Below the pieces are notes generated by a model that did not search any database, was not told the DNA's origin, and worked only from the letters and a program-made list of their open reading frames with translations. Position numbers and translations under genes: made by a program. 7,081 nucleotides of DNA from Pseudomonadota bacterium (GTDB taxonomy: Bacteria; Pseudomonadota; Alphaproteobacteria; Rhizobiales; Rhizobiaceae), in contig JAEYTV010000383.1 in the NCBI GenBank assembly GCA_023433855.1, positions 1 through 7,081 on the forward strand, read 5' to 3'. Positions 1 to 6,986 of the stretch are shown in pieces (position 1 is the stretch's first letter; each line of letters begins with the position of its first letter).

Positions 1-145
1 GAGCCACTACTGGGTCAACCACATAGCGGGGCTTGGTGATGCAGCCAAGGCCCGGCATGTGGCTGATTACCTCGCAGGCATGACCGACACCTATGCGGTC
101 AGGGCCCATAGCGAGTTGTTTGACCGGACTCCTGATTTGCGCTAG
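1..145 (+). CDS. dgt: dGTP triphosphohydrolase-like protein (C-terminal end, partial)
   Basis: The last 47 codons of a gene that begins before the window; codons start at base 2 and the stop TAG is at 143-145. The translated end runs through [20 protein letters not shown] and finishes FDRTPDLR. This matches my memory of the C-terminus of the HD-domain deoxyguanosinetriphosphate triphosphohydrolase-like proteins of Rhizobiales, where the (I/V)ADY(I/L)AGMTD segment is typical. The family hydrolyses dNTPs to the deoxynucleoside and triphosphate in the cytoplasm. The HD metal-binding residues lie upstream and cannot be seen, so activity cannot be judged. The next gene is argS, 62 bases downstream in the same direction, an order I recall as common in Rhizobiales. 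Identification rests on a short tail plus context. Confidence 0.8.
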   Translation, partial: SHYWVNHIAGLGDAAKARHVADYLAGMTDTYAVRAHSELFDRTPDLR

Positions 146-207
146 GGCACTCGCAATCTTAACGGCTCCCGATAGCCCCCAAAGTCCAGTATGCCTGGAA
201 AAGTGAC

Positions 208-1965
208 ATGAACCTTTTTGCCGATTTTGAGATCAGAATTAAGAACGTCCTCGAAGCGATTGACCTGGTTAGGGAAAAGCGCGATCAGGTCGATTTTGGC
301 CGCGTCGCCGTGGAACCTCCGCGAGACCAGAGTCATGGCGATGTCGCTACCAACGCTGCAATGGTGCTCGCAAAGCCGCTGGGCACCAACCCGCGCGCAT
401 TGGCGGATGTCATCGCCGCTGCCTTGCGCGATGATCCCGACATCAACGAGGTCTCGGTGGCGGGTCCCGGCTTCATCAATATCCGCCTGTCGCAGGCCTA
501 CTGGCAGCGGCTCCTGGCCGCGATGATCGAGGCCGGGGCGGGCTACGGCCGCTCCGCATTGGGAGGCGGCCGCAAGGCGAATGTGGAATATGTCTCGGCC
601 AACCCTACCGGTCCGATGCATGTCGGCCATTGCCGCGGCGCGGTTGTCGGGGACGCGCTTGCCAATCTCATGGCGTTTGCGGGCTACCAGGTCACCAAGG
701 AATACTACATCAACGACGCCGGCAGCCAGATCGACGTCGTGGCGCAGTCAGTCTTCCTGCGCTATCGCGAGGCTTTGGGAGAAACCATCGGGGAGATCCC
801 CTCCGGCCTTTATCCGGGGGATTATCTGGTGCCCGTCGGCGAGGCACTTGCTGCGGAATACGGGCCGCGGCTGCTCCAGATGCGCGAAGAGGAGTGGCTG
901 CCGATTGTCAAGGACAAGGCGATAGACGCGATGATGGCCATGATCCGGGATGACCTGGAGGCGCTCAACGTGCATCACGACGTGTTCTTTTCAGAACGCA
1001 CGCTGCATGCAAACGGTGCCCAGCGCATCCGGCAGGCCATCAACGACCTCACGTTCAAGGGACATGTCTATCGCGGTACGCTGCCGCCGCCGAAGGGCCA
1101 GCTGCCGGAGGATTGGGAAGATCGGGAACAGACCTTGTTCCGTTCCACGGAGGTCGGCGACGACATGGACCGCCCGCTGATCAAGTCCGATGGCAGCTAC
1201 ACCTACTTCGCCGCCGACGTTGCCTACTTCAAGGACAAGTTCGATCGTGGCTACGAGGAGATGATCTATGTGCTTGGCGCCGACCACGGCGGTTACGTCA
1301 AGCGTCTTGAGGCGGTCGCCAGGGGCGTAGCAGAGGGCAAGGCCAAGCTGACGGTGCTGCTTTGCCAGCTCGTCAAGTTGTTCCGCAACGGCGAACCCGT
1401 GAAGATGTCGAAGCGGTCCGGCAACTTCGTGACCCTGCGCGAGGTTGTCGATGAAGTGGGGTGCGACGCAGTGCGCTTCATGATGCTCTACCGCAAGAAT
1501 TCAGAGCCGCTGGACTTCGATTTCGCCAAGGTCACGGAGCAGTCGAAGGACAATCCGGTCTTCTACGTGCAATATGCCCACGCTCGGTGCGCCTCGGTGT
1601 TCCGCCAGGCCAAGGAAGTGTTTCCCGACCTGGATGTCGAATCGCTCGACCTTGCAGGATCGGCGCATCTGGTTGCCGACCCAAATGAGATGCAGCTTAT
1701 CGCCAAGCTTGCGGAATATCCCCGGATTATCGATGCTGCAGCGCTTGCCCATGAGCCTCACCGGGTTGCCTTTTACCTCTATGATCTGGCAAGTTTCTTC
1801 CACGCCCACTGGAACAAGGGCAAAGATCAACCGGAATTACGTTTTGTTAATGATAAAAACCGAGAATTGACCGTCGCCAGGCTTGGGCTGGTGCGTGCAG
1901 TTGCCTCTGTTCTGAAGTCCGGACTTGCTATCACAGGCACAGCAGCACCAGAAGAAATGCGGTAA
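208..1965 (+). CDS. argS: Arginyl-tRNA synthetase, cytoplasmic class I enzyme
   Basis: Complete 585-residue protein that charges tRNA-Arg with arginine using ATP. Visible in order: an N-terminal Add-1-type tRNA-recognition domain (about residues 1-95, with [17 protein letters not shown] typical of ArgS); the class I catalytic core with the HIGH-type motif HVGH at residues 138-141 inside [23 protein letters not shown] at about 357-367; the KMSKS-type loop KMSKR at 399-403; and the C-terminal helical DALR anticodon-binding domain from about residue 452 (FYVQYAHAR) to the end. Length and motif order are normal for bacterial ArgS and nothing looks broken. The ATG at 208 is chosen because the protein begins MNLFADFE, as I recall from rhizobial homologues, and a purine stretch GGAAAAG lies at 197-203. 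Near the 3' end, bases 1841-1860 are very AT-rich (4 of 20 G or C), encoding part of FVNDKNRE. It probably shares a transcript with dgt and the following SPOR gene, since no terminator is visible in either gap. Confidence 0.97.
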   Translation: MNLFADFEIRIKNVLEAIDLVREKRDQVDFGRVAVEPPRDQSHGDVATNAAMVLAKPLGTNPRALADVIAAALRDDPDINEVSVAGPGFINIRLSQAYWQRLLAAMIEAGAGYGRSALGGGRKANVEYVSANPTGPMHVGHCRGAVVGDALANLMAFAGYQVTKEYYINDAGSQIDVVAQSVFLRYREALGETIGEIPSGLYPGDYLVPVGEALAAEYGPRLLQMREEEWLPIVKDKAIDAMMAMIRDDLEALNVHHDVFFSERTLHANGAQRIRQAINDLTFKGHVYRGTLPPPKGQLPEDWEDREQTLFRSTEVGDDMDRPLIKSDGSYTYFAADVAYFKDKFDRGYEEMIYVLGADHGGYVKRLEAVARGVAEGKAKLTVLLCQLVKLFRNGEPVKMSKRSGNFVTLREVVDEVGCDAVRFMMLYRKNSEPLDFDFAKVTEQSKDNPVFYVQYAHARCASVFRQAKEVFPDLDVESLDLAGSAHLVADPNEMQLIAKLAEYPRIIDAAALAHEPHRVAFYLYDLASFFHAHWNKGKDQPELRFVNDKNRELTVARLGLVRAVASVLKSGLAITGTAAPEEMR

Positions 1966-2031
1966 GTTACGCCAACATTTCCCCACATTGCACTGGCATA
2001 GGCCTTCGAGTGTAGGTGGGTGGACGAGGTA

Positions 2032-5000
2032 ATGGCAGATAACAACCTTGCGCGTAGCCGGAATGATTTGCCGGATTTCTTCGCCGACGACGACCCGTTG
2101 GCAGAGCTCGCCCGCATTGTAGGGTATGACGACCGGCTGGTCGCCAGCCCTCCGGCGCCATCGGCCGCGGAACTTCGCCGGGAGCCGGCCTTCAATCTGG
2201 AGGATGAGCTTCTTCGAGAATTCGAGCGCTATGACGCTCCTCATGCGGACCCCTTGCCATGCGTGACGGCCGAACCTGCAGCAGTGGATGCCGAGCCCCC
2301 AGTCGCAGTCTATGATCATTGGGATGAGCGCCGTGAAGGTGTTGGCGCATCGACCGGGTTCGATGCGGCCGGCGACCGCGGCTTTGTGTCAGTCGTTTCG
2401 GATCAGGATCAGGATCTTCCGGTTGCTCCGGCGCCGCTCGATACACACGATCGCTCGAATGAGGAGCCGGCTTTTCGCGACCAATCCATGTTCGCTGCCG
2501 AAATCGAGCGCGCGTCTTACTCCCATGCCGAGACCGCTGCCCCACCTGCGCCCGCTGCTCACCTGCTCAGCCAGTCGCATAAAGAGCGTGATGGCGGTGC
2601 TGGGGCGTCGAACGTTGCCTTTGAGCCGATAGTCGACGAATTCGATCTGGTCGGCGAACTCGAAAGCACCTTCGCGGTAGAGCCCGTCGTTGAGCCCCGG
2701 GCTGAGGAGAGGCGCCTTACGAAAACAACCGGTTATACCCCGGGTTTCAGGATGCCCCTGACCAACTTCCATGTTGCCAGGCGGACGGAACCCGACCTTG
2801 GCCGCCCGCCGGCTGCCGTGCCGGGAACTGCCGCTTCCCCAGGTGTGGGCGGTGAGTTTGCTGCCGAGGAGGGGGCGCTGAAGATATCGGTGCCGGAGAC
2901 ACATGGCGTTCCGGAGGATGTGCATGTCGCAGCGCCGGTCGATGTCGCCGCTGTGGCGCCTCCGCTGCCGGCAGTCGATGCTTCGTCAATGGTCCTTCCG
3001 GAACGCGGTCCGCTGCCGGCGCAGGGGGAGGTCGTCTCGGAGCTTCGGCAGCCGAGTTCAGAGCCTGCCGGTTCTGTAGCGGCTTCTGCGCCCATGCCGA
3101 TTGACGCGATGCCGCCGATCTCGATAGCGGAGTCGATCCAGCGCCAGGATGGCGACGATGTGGCCGTCGGAGGACAAAGGCCTCTCGAAGTCGAAATCAA
3201 GGATCCTTTTTCCGACGACGAGTTTGAGCTTGCCCTGGACGATCTTGAGCTAGATCTGGCAGACATCGTCGTAGATGAGGTGCGCCAGGAGCCCGAGCTT
3301 CTGACCCGCGGCAACGTTGCGGACGAAGCGTCTGCTTTTGTCGAGGCGCCTGCGCAGCAGATGCCGTCTCGCGATGCTGCCCCTGCGGCCGTTGAAATTG
3401 CTGAAGACCTCGACGTCGCCGATCTTCCCTTCGATCCTGCACAGATTGCAGACGCGGATGATCAGGTGGAGGCGATTGCCGAACTGGAGGTGCCGTCGCT
3501 GCCCGTCGAGGAGGCGGAGCAGCCTTCAGCCTACCGTCCGGACTACGAGATGGATCTTGATGCGGAGCTTGCTGCTCTGCTGATGACGCCCGATCGGCCG
3601 GAGGTCAGCCCGGTCAGCAAGCCCGAGATCGACATCGCCGCTGCGCGCCAACCTTCTGCGGAGCGCCCCGTTCGTGATGACCGTCCAGGCAATTATGCAG
3701 ATCTCGACGACTTCGAACGCGCCCTTGAGGAAGATTTCCGCCGCAGCATGGCTGCGCCGCTTGCACCGGCTCGGCACGAGGAAGATCTGCATTATGCAGA
3801 TGCGGGCTATCTCGCCACCGTCGAAGAGGCCCGTCGTTCGGTCTTGGCAAAATGGGGTGCGCCTCTCGCTGCCGCAGGCGCGGTTGTGCTCGCTGGCCTT
3901 GGCGCCTACGCATGGTTGGGGAGCAATGCGCCCGGCACCGGAGCTGGCGGCGAACCGATGATCATTGCGGCAGATGCTGATCCTGTGAAGGTCGCACCGG
4001 AGAATCCCGGGGGCAAGACCGTTCCCAACCAGGACAAGGCTGTTTATGATCGTGTCGCCGGCGTGGCGTCCCACGAGCCCAAGCAGCAGCAGCTGATTTC
4101 CTCCAGCGAGGAACCGATGGACGTCGTGCAGAAGACACTTATGCCTGACACGATCCCGTTGGAAGACAACGACGAGCTGCTGGCCATGGAGTCCGGAGGC
4201 GAACAAGATGCGCGCCTTCTCCCCGACGAACAGGATGCTGTTGTTCCGCCTCCGGCAGAGCAGCCGGTTACCGTGACGGCTCGGCGGGTGAAGACCATGA
4301 TCGTGCGGCCCGACGGAAAACTGGTGGAGCAGGAAGTGCCTGCACCGGTAGTGGCGGCGCCTTCCGCTGACAAGCTTCCAGCCGCCGGAGTGAAGCCGGC
4401 TGAGATTGCGAGCCAGATGCCGGCCCCGTCGGGGACGCTGTCACAGAGCTCGGCTGTGGTAGCCGATGCGACTCCGGCAGCCGCAGCTGTGGTGCCGGCT
4501 TCGCTGCCGTCCGGCCCATCCGCGGAACCGGCTGGAGCTACAATCTCTGATCTTGCCGCGGCAGCGCCGATTGAAGACGGAGCGGCAATGCCCGTTTCTG
4601 CCGAGGTTTCGCCCGCCAACTCCGACGTTCCTGCGGAGGATGCCGCCTCGGCTCCGATCAGGGCTCCGGTTCCGACGTCACGTCCGTCCGAGCAGCCTGT
4701 CAATGTGGTCGCAGCGGTGACTGACCAGGGAACTGTGCGCGCACCCGGCCAGCCATCTTCTGCGGCGGGAAATGAGGCAGCGAATGGCGCAGGTGGCTAT
4801 GTGATCCAGATTGCTTCGCTGCCGTCTCAAGCGGACGCGCAAAAGTCCTACCAGAACTTGTCGACCAAGTTCGCGGCCGTGATTGGTGGCCGAGGAGTCG
4901 ATATCAAGGCTGCCGAGATAGCCGGCAAGGGCACCTTTTACCGCGTACGCATTCCTGCCGGAAGCAAGAGCGATGCAGTGGCGCTCTGCGAGAAATATCG

Positions 5001-5034
5001 TGCTGCCGGCGGTAGCTGCCTTGTTGCGCGGTAG
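2032..5034 (+). CDS. Large single-pass membrane protein with C-terminal SPOR domain
   Basis: From the ATG at 2032 the protein has 1000 residues; an in-frame GTG at 2020 would add four. The ATG is preferred because it gives MADNNLARS, similar to rhizobial homologues as I recall them, with a G-rich AGGTGG at 2014-2019. The architecture has three parts. Residues 1 to about 607 are acidic, Pro/Ala/Glu/Asp-rich and probably disordered. One transmembrane segment lies at about 608-630 (APLAAAGAVVLAGLGAYAWLG), preceded by RRSVLAK, predicting N-in/C-out topology. About 370 periplasmic residues follow: a Pro/Ala-rich linker, then a SPOR domain at about 921-1000 beginning GGYVIQIASLPSQADAQ, with FYRVRIPAGSKSDA and two cysteines (986, 996). 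SPOR domains bind glycan strands stripped of stem peptides at the division septum. FtsN, DamX and DedD share this type II plus SPOR layout, but the cytoplasmic half here is far longer than theirs. The exact role is unknown; I infer septal wall binding linked to a cytoplasmic partner. A terminator follows the stop codon. Confidence 0.92.
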   Translation: MADNNLARSRNDLPDFFADDDPLAELARIVGYDDRLVASPPAPSAAELRREPAFNLEDELLREFERYDAPHADPLPCVTAEPAAVDAEPPVAVYDHWDERREGVGASTGFDAAGDRGFVSVVSDQDQDLPVAPAPLDTHDRSNEEPAFRDQSMFAAEIERASYSHAETAAPPAPAAHLLSQSHKERDGGAGASNVAFEPIVDEFDLVGELESTFAVEPVVEPRAEERRLTKTTGYTPGFRMPLTNFHVARRTEPDLGRPPAAVPGTAASPGVGGEFAAEEGALKISVPETHGVPEDVHVAAPVDVAAVAPPLPAVDASSMVLPERGPLPAQGEVVSELRQPSSEPAGSVAASAPMPIDAMPPISIAESIQRQDGDDVAVGGQRPLEVEIKDPFSDDEFELALDDLELDLADIVVDEVRQEPELLTRGNVADEASAFVEAPAQQMPSRDAAPAAVEIAEDLDVADLPFDPAQIADADDQVEAIAELEVPSLPVEEAEQPSAYRPDYEMDLDAELAALLMTPDRPEVSPVSKPEIDIAAARQPSAERPVRDDRPGNYADLDDFERALEEDFRRSMAAPLAPARHEEDLHYADAGYLATVEEARRSVLAKWGAPLAAAGAVVLAGLGAYAWLGSNAPGTGAGGEPMIIAADADPVKVAPENPGGKTVPNQDKAVYDRVAGVASHEPKQQQLISSSEEPMDVVQKTLMPDTIPLEDNDELLAMESGGEQDARLLPDEQDAVVPPPAEQPVTVTARRVKTMIVRPDGKLVEQEVPAPVVAAPSADKLPAAGVKPAEIASQMPAPSGTLSQSSAVVADATPAAAAVVPASLPSGPSAEPAGATISDLAAAAPIEDGAAMPVSAEVSPANSDVPAEDAASAPIRAPVPTSRPSEQPVNVVAAVTDQGTVRAPGQPSSAAGNEAANGAGGYVIQIASLPSQADAQKSYQNLSTKFAAVIGGRGVDIKAAEIAGKGTFYRVRIPAGSKSDAVALCEKYRAAGGSCLVAR
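2401..2416 (+). repeat. Short tandem GATCAG repeat inside the SPOR gene
   Basis: GATCAG occurs twice followed by GATC, in frame, encoding DQDQD. It lies in the disordered cytoplasmic part, where small length changes should be tolerated. At under three units it is only a minor repeat, and there is no evidence that it varies. Confidence 0.45.
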
Positions 5035-5052
5035 ATTGCATCAAATCTGAAG

Positions 5053-5079
5053 AAAACGGGGCCTCGGGCCCCGTTTTTT
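5053..5079 (+). terminator. Rho-independent terminator after the SPOR gene
   Basis: Eighteen bases after the SPOR stop codon there is a perfect GC-rich hairpin: ACGGGGCC (5056-5063), loop TCG (5064-5066), GGCCCCGT (5067-5074). A-T pairs extend the stem from 5053-5055 with 5075-5077, and the T-run covers 5074-5079. This is a textbook intrinsic terminator. The opposite strand would also end in a T-rich tract (TTTTCTT), but no gene converges on it. It marks the end of the transcription unit containing the SPOR gene and separates it from nagZ. Confidence 0.93.
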
Positions 5080-5097
5080 ATTTGCCCTTCAATCCAC

Positions 5098-5103
5098 TAA
5101 GAT
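5098..5103 (+). promoter_or_regulatory. Candidate -10 box giving a leaderless nagZ transcript
   Basis: TAAGAT matches the TATAAT consensus at four of six bases and ends seven bases before the A of the nagZ ATG. Seventeen bases upstream the would-be -35 is TTTTTA (5075-5080), a weak three-of-six match overlapping the terminator T-run. Transcription would begin at or next to base 5110, the start codon itself. Support comes mainly from the lack of room for a longer leader and the lack of a Shine-Dalgarno sequence. It remains a guess from sequence alone. Confidence 0.3.
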
Positions 5104-5109
5104 CGTGTC

Positions 5110-6126
5110 ATGACCGAATCGAAAGCTATGATCCTGGGCTCCAGCGGCCCGAGCCTTACACCGGACGAAATCGCTCTGTACCGGGACGAACGGCCCTGGG
5201 GCTTCATCCTCTTTGCACGCAATTGCGTCGAGCCGGCACAGATTGCCGATTTGGTCGCCGCCATGCGGGATGCTGTTGGTCGTCCGGGTGCGCCAGTCCT
5301 GATCGACCAGGAAGGCGGGCGCGTGCAGCGGATCCGTCCGCCGCTGATCGAGCGCTATCCGTCCGCCGCGGCGCTTGGTGAGCTCTATCGGCGGGACCCT
5401 GACAGGGGCACTCGCGCCGCCTGGTTGATGTCGCGCCTGCATGCCTTCGATCTGACGAGGCTGGGCATCAACGTCGACTGCCTGCCTGTCTTGGATGTGC
5501 CGGTCGAAGGCGCCAGCAACGTCATCGGTGATCGCGCTTATGGCTTCGATCCGGCCATCGTGGCAGAAATGGGCAAGGCGGCCGCCGACGGGCTGAAGGC
5601 CGGCGGGATGCTGCCGGTGATGAAACACATGCCGGGCCACGGCCGCGGAATGGCAGATTCCCATCATGAACTTCCGGTGGTTACCGCGTCCCGGGCCGAG
5701 CTCGAAACCCACGACTTCTTGCCGTTCCAGGCTCTGAAGGATGAGCTGATGGCCATGAGCGCCCATATAATCTTCACCGCGATCGACCCGAACGAGCCGG
5801 CCACCATTTCGCGTCGGGTGATCGAGGAGATCATCCGGGGCCATATCGGTTTCGACGGGCTCTTGATGTCTGACGATACTTCGATGAATGCCCTCAAGGG
5901 CACGATTGGCGAGCGCGCCGCTAGAATTGCTGGGGGCGGCTGCGATATCATCTTGCATTGCAACGGCCTGATGGAGGAAATGAAGGCGGTAGCCAACGAG
6001 GCGACACCGCTTGCCGGGGATGCCTTGAGGCGCGCCCAAGCAGTGGAGGCCGCCTTTGGACCGGGTGACGATGCCGATGAAGAATCGGTCCGGGCGGAAT
6101 TTCACGGATTGCTGGCCGTTGTCTAG
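5110..6126 (+). CDS. nagZ: Beta-N-acetylglucosaminidase NagZ (GH3), peptidoglycan recycling
   Basis: Complete 338-residue protein, the usual length for single-domain bacterial NagZ (about 340). No signal peptide is seen, in keeping with the cytoplasmic enzyme that removes GlcNAc from GlcNAc-anhydroMur-peptides returned from the wall. GH3 landmarks are all present: DQEGGRVQR at residues 66-74 (substrate pocket); KHMPGHG at 172-178 followed by ADSH with the Asp183-His185 general acid/base dyad; and SDD at 254-256 in GLLMSDDTSM, where Asp255 should be the nucleophile by family alignment. The KHMPGHG form replaces the more common KHFPGHG. The ATG at 5110 gives MTESKAMILG, a normal NagZ start. No Shine-Dalgarno sequence precedes it, and a terminator ends only 30 bases upstream. 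It is followed 23 bases later by scpA, so the two are probably co-transcribed. In other bacteria NagZ products feed AmpR-type induction of beta-lactamase; no ampR or bla gene is visible here. Confidence 0.96.
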   Translation: MTESKAMILGSSGPSLTPDEIALYRDERPWGFILFARNCVEPAQIADLVAAMRDAVGRPGAPVLIDQEGGRVQRIRPPLIERYPSAAALGELYRRDPDRGTRAAWLMSRLHAFDLTRLGINVDCLPVLDVPVEGASNVIGDRAYGFDPAIVAEMGKAAADGLKAGGMLPVMKHMPGHGRGMADSHHELPVVTASRAELETHDFLPFQALKDELMAMSAHIIFTAIDPNEPATISRRVIEEIIRGHIGFDGLLMSDDTSMNALKGTIGERAARIAGGGCDIILHCNGLMEEMKAVANEATPLAGDALRRAQAVEAAFGPGDDADEESVRAEFHGLLAVV

Positions 6127-6137
6127 CGACAGCAACA

Positions 6138-6143
6138 AGAGGG
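6138..6143 (+). promoter_or_regulatory. Ribosome binding site of scpA
   Basis: AGAGGG lies six bases before the ATG at 6150 but directly abuts the in-frame ATG at 6144. Normal spacing therefore favours 6150 as the scpA start. Confidence 0.7.
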
Positions 6144-6149
6144 ATGGCG

Positions 6150-6986
6150 ATGGCAACGAACATATCGCAGAACGCCATTCCGATGGAAAAACTCTGGCAC
6201 GGCGTCGAACGCAGTGCGGAGGAACCGGCGCTGGTGATCGACGTCGGCGGCTTCGAAGGGCCGCTAGATCTACTGCTTCACCTTGCCCGTAACCTTAAAG
6301 TGGATCTTTCCAGGATTTCGGTGCTCGCCCTGGCCGAGCAATACCTCCAGTTCATCGACAGCGCCCGGCGGGTCCGGATCGAACTGGCTGCAGATTACCT
6401 CGTCATGGCCGCATGGCTCGCCTATCTGAAGTCCAAGCTGCTCATACCGCAGCAGGGCAGGAGTGACGACGGACCTACAGGCGAGGAATTGGCGGCGACG
6501 CTCGCCTTCCGCCTGAAGCGGCTCGAGGCAATGCGAGAGGCCGCAGCAAAGCTGGTGAACCGCAATCTCCTTGGGCGTGACGTCTTTGCGAGAGGGGCGC
6601 CCGAGCATCTTCCCCAGCAGGTGCACTCCGCCTACGACGCGAACTTGTATGACCTTCTGTCAGCCTACGCGAACCTGCGTCAAAGAAGTGCGGTCACGCA
6701 GGTCACGATTGAGAAGCGCAAGGTCTGGTCGCTTGCGGATGCCCGTGATCTCCTCACCCGCATGCTGGGTGAGATCGCCGACTGGACGGCCCTGCAGAAC
6801 TATCTTCTCCCCTATCTGCCGCCTGAGGATCGGGTGACGGCGACGGCAAGTGCTTTCGCCGCATCCCTTGAATTGGTGCGTGAAGGCAAGCTGGAAATCC
6901 GGCAGGACGGCGCTTTCGAGCCGCTTTACCTTCGAAAGGGTCGGCCGCCCGGGCATCTAAGCTCCGTTCCTGGAGGTGCCGATTGA
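6150..6986 (+). CDS. scpA: Segregation and condensation protein A, kleisin of SMC-ScpAB
   Basis: A protein of 278 residues from the ATG at 6150 (280 from the ATG at 6144, which sits too close to the ribosome binding site). ScpA bridges the SMC ATPase heads and binds an ScpB dimer, forming the bacterial condensin that compacts and separates chromosomes. The kleisin N-terminal signature FEGPLDLLLHLAR is at residues 35-47, followed by KVDLSRISVLALAEQYLQFI. The hydrophobic LAADYLVMAAWLAYLKSKLLI segment is typical of ScpA. The C-terminal winged-helix region includes TIEKRKVWSLADARDLL and the later SAFAASLELVREGKLEIRQ, which correspond to the SMC-cap-binding end. Length is in the family range. The gene follows nagZ by 23 bases and its TGA stop overlaps the scpB start, so all three are probably one operon. 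Nothing is missing or unusual. Confidence 0.95.
   Translation: MATNISQNAIPMEKLWHGVERSAEEPALVIDVGGFEGPLDLLLHLARNLKVDLSRISVLALAEQYLQFIDSARRVRIELAADYLVMAAWLAYLKSKLLIPQQGRSDDGPTGEELAATLAFRLKRLEAMREAAAKLVNRNLLGRDVFARGAPEHLPQQVHSAYDANLYDLLSAYANLRQRSAVTQVTIEKRKVWSLADARDLLTRMLGEIADWTALQNYLLPYLPPEDRVTATASAFAASLELVREGKLEIRQDGAFEPLYLRKGRPPGHLSSVPGGAD
6972..6976 (+). promoter_or_regulatory. Strong ribosome binding site of scpB within scpA
   Basis: GGAGG inside the last codons of scpA, six bases ahead of the TTG at 6983. It decides the scpB start, because the next ATG (7002) is in another reading frame and no alternative in-frame start is seen before the window ends. Confidence 0.8.

Noticed and set aside
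137..156. Inverted repeat TTGCG...CGCAA at the end of dgt as a terminator
   Set aside because: The stem is only five pairs with a ten-base loop and no T-run follows, so it is too weak to call.
1841..1860. AT-rich patch in the 3' end of argS as a promoter or inserted segment
   Set aside because: It stays in frame and encodes FVNDKN, which fits the ArgS sequence. No paired -35/-10 boxes are visible, so it is probably just local codon choice.
1988..2016. Promoter for the SPOR gene: TTGCAC, 17-base spacer, TGTAGG
   Set aside because: The -35 is fair, but the -10 matches only three of six bases and overlaps the presumed ribosome binding region. Read-through from argS explains expression as well.
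3526..4206. Open frame of 226 codons on the minus strand within the SPOR gene
   Set aside because: It is antisense to the transmembrane part of the SPOR protein, has no ribosome binding site or family motif that I can see, and fits a GC-bias shadow.
5116..5120. GAATC (GANTC-type CcrM methylation site) just inside nagZ as a regulatory site
   Set aside because: Single GANTC sites occur at several places in the window by chance, with no cluster or promoter context to support regulation.
6144..6146. Upstream ATG as the scpA start
   Set aside because: It directly abuts the AGAGGG ribosome binding site, whereas the ATG at 6150 has normal spacing.
5089..6156. Long open frame of 355 codons on the minus strand, opposite nagZ
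   Set aside because: It lies fully antisense to a well-supported GH3 enzyme, shows no family resemblance I recognise, and is expected in GC-rich DNA where the antisense frame has few stops.
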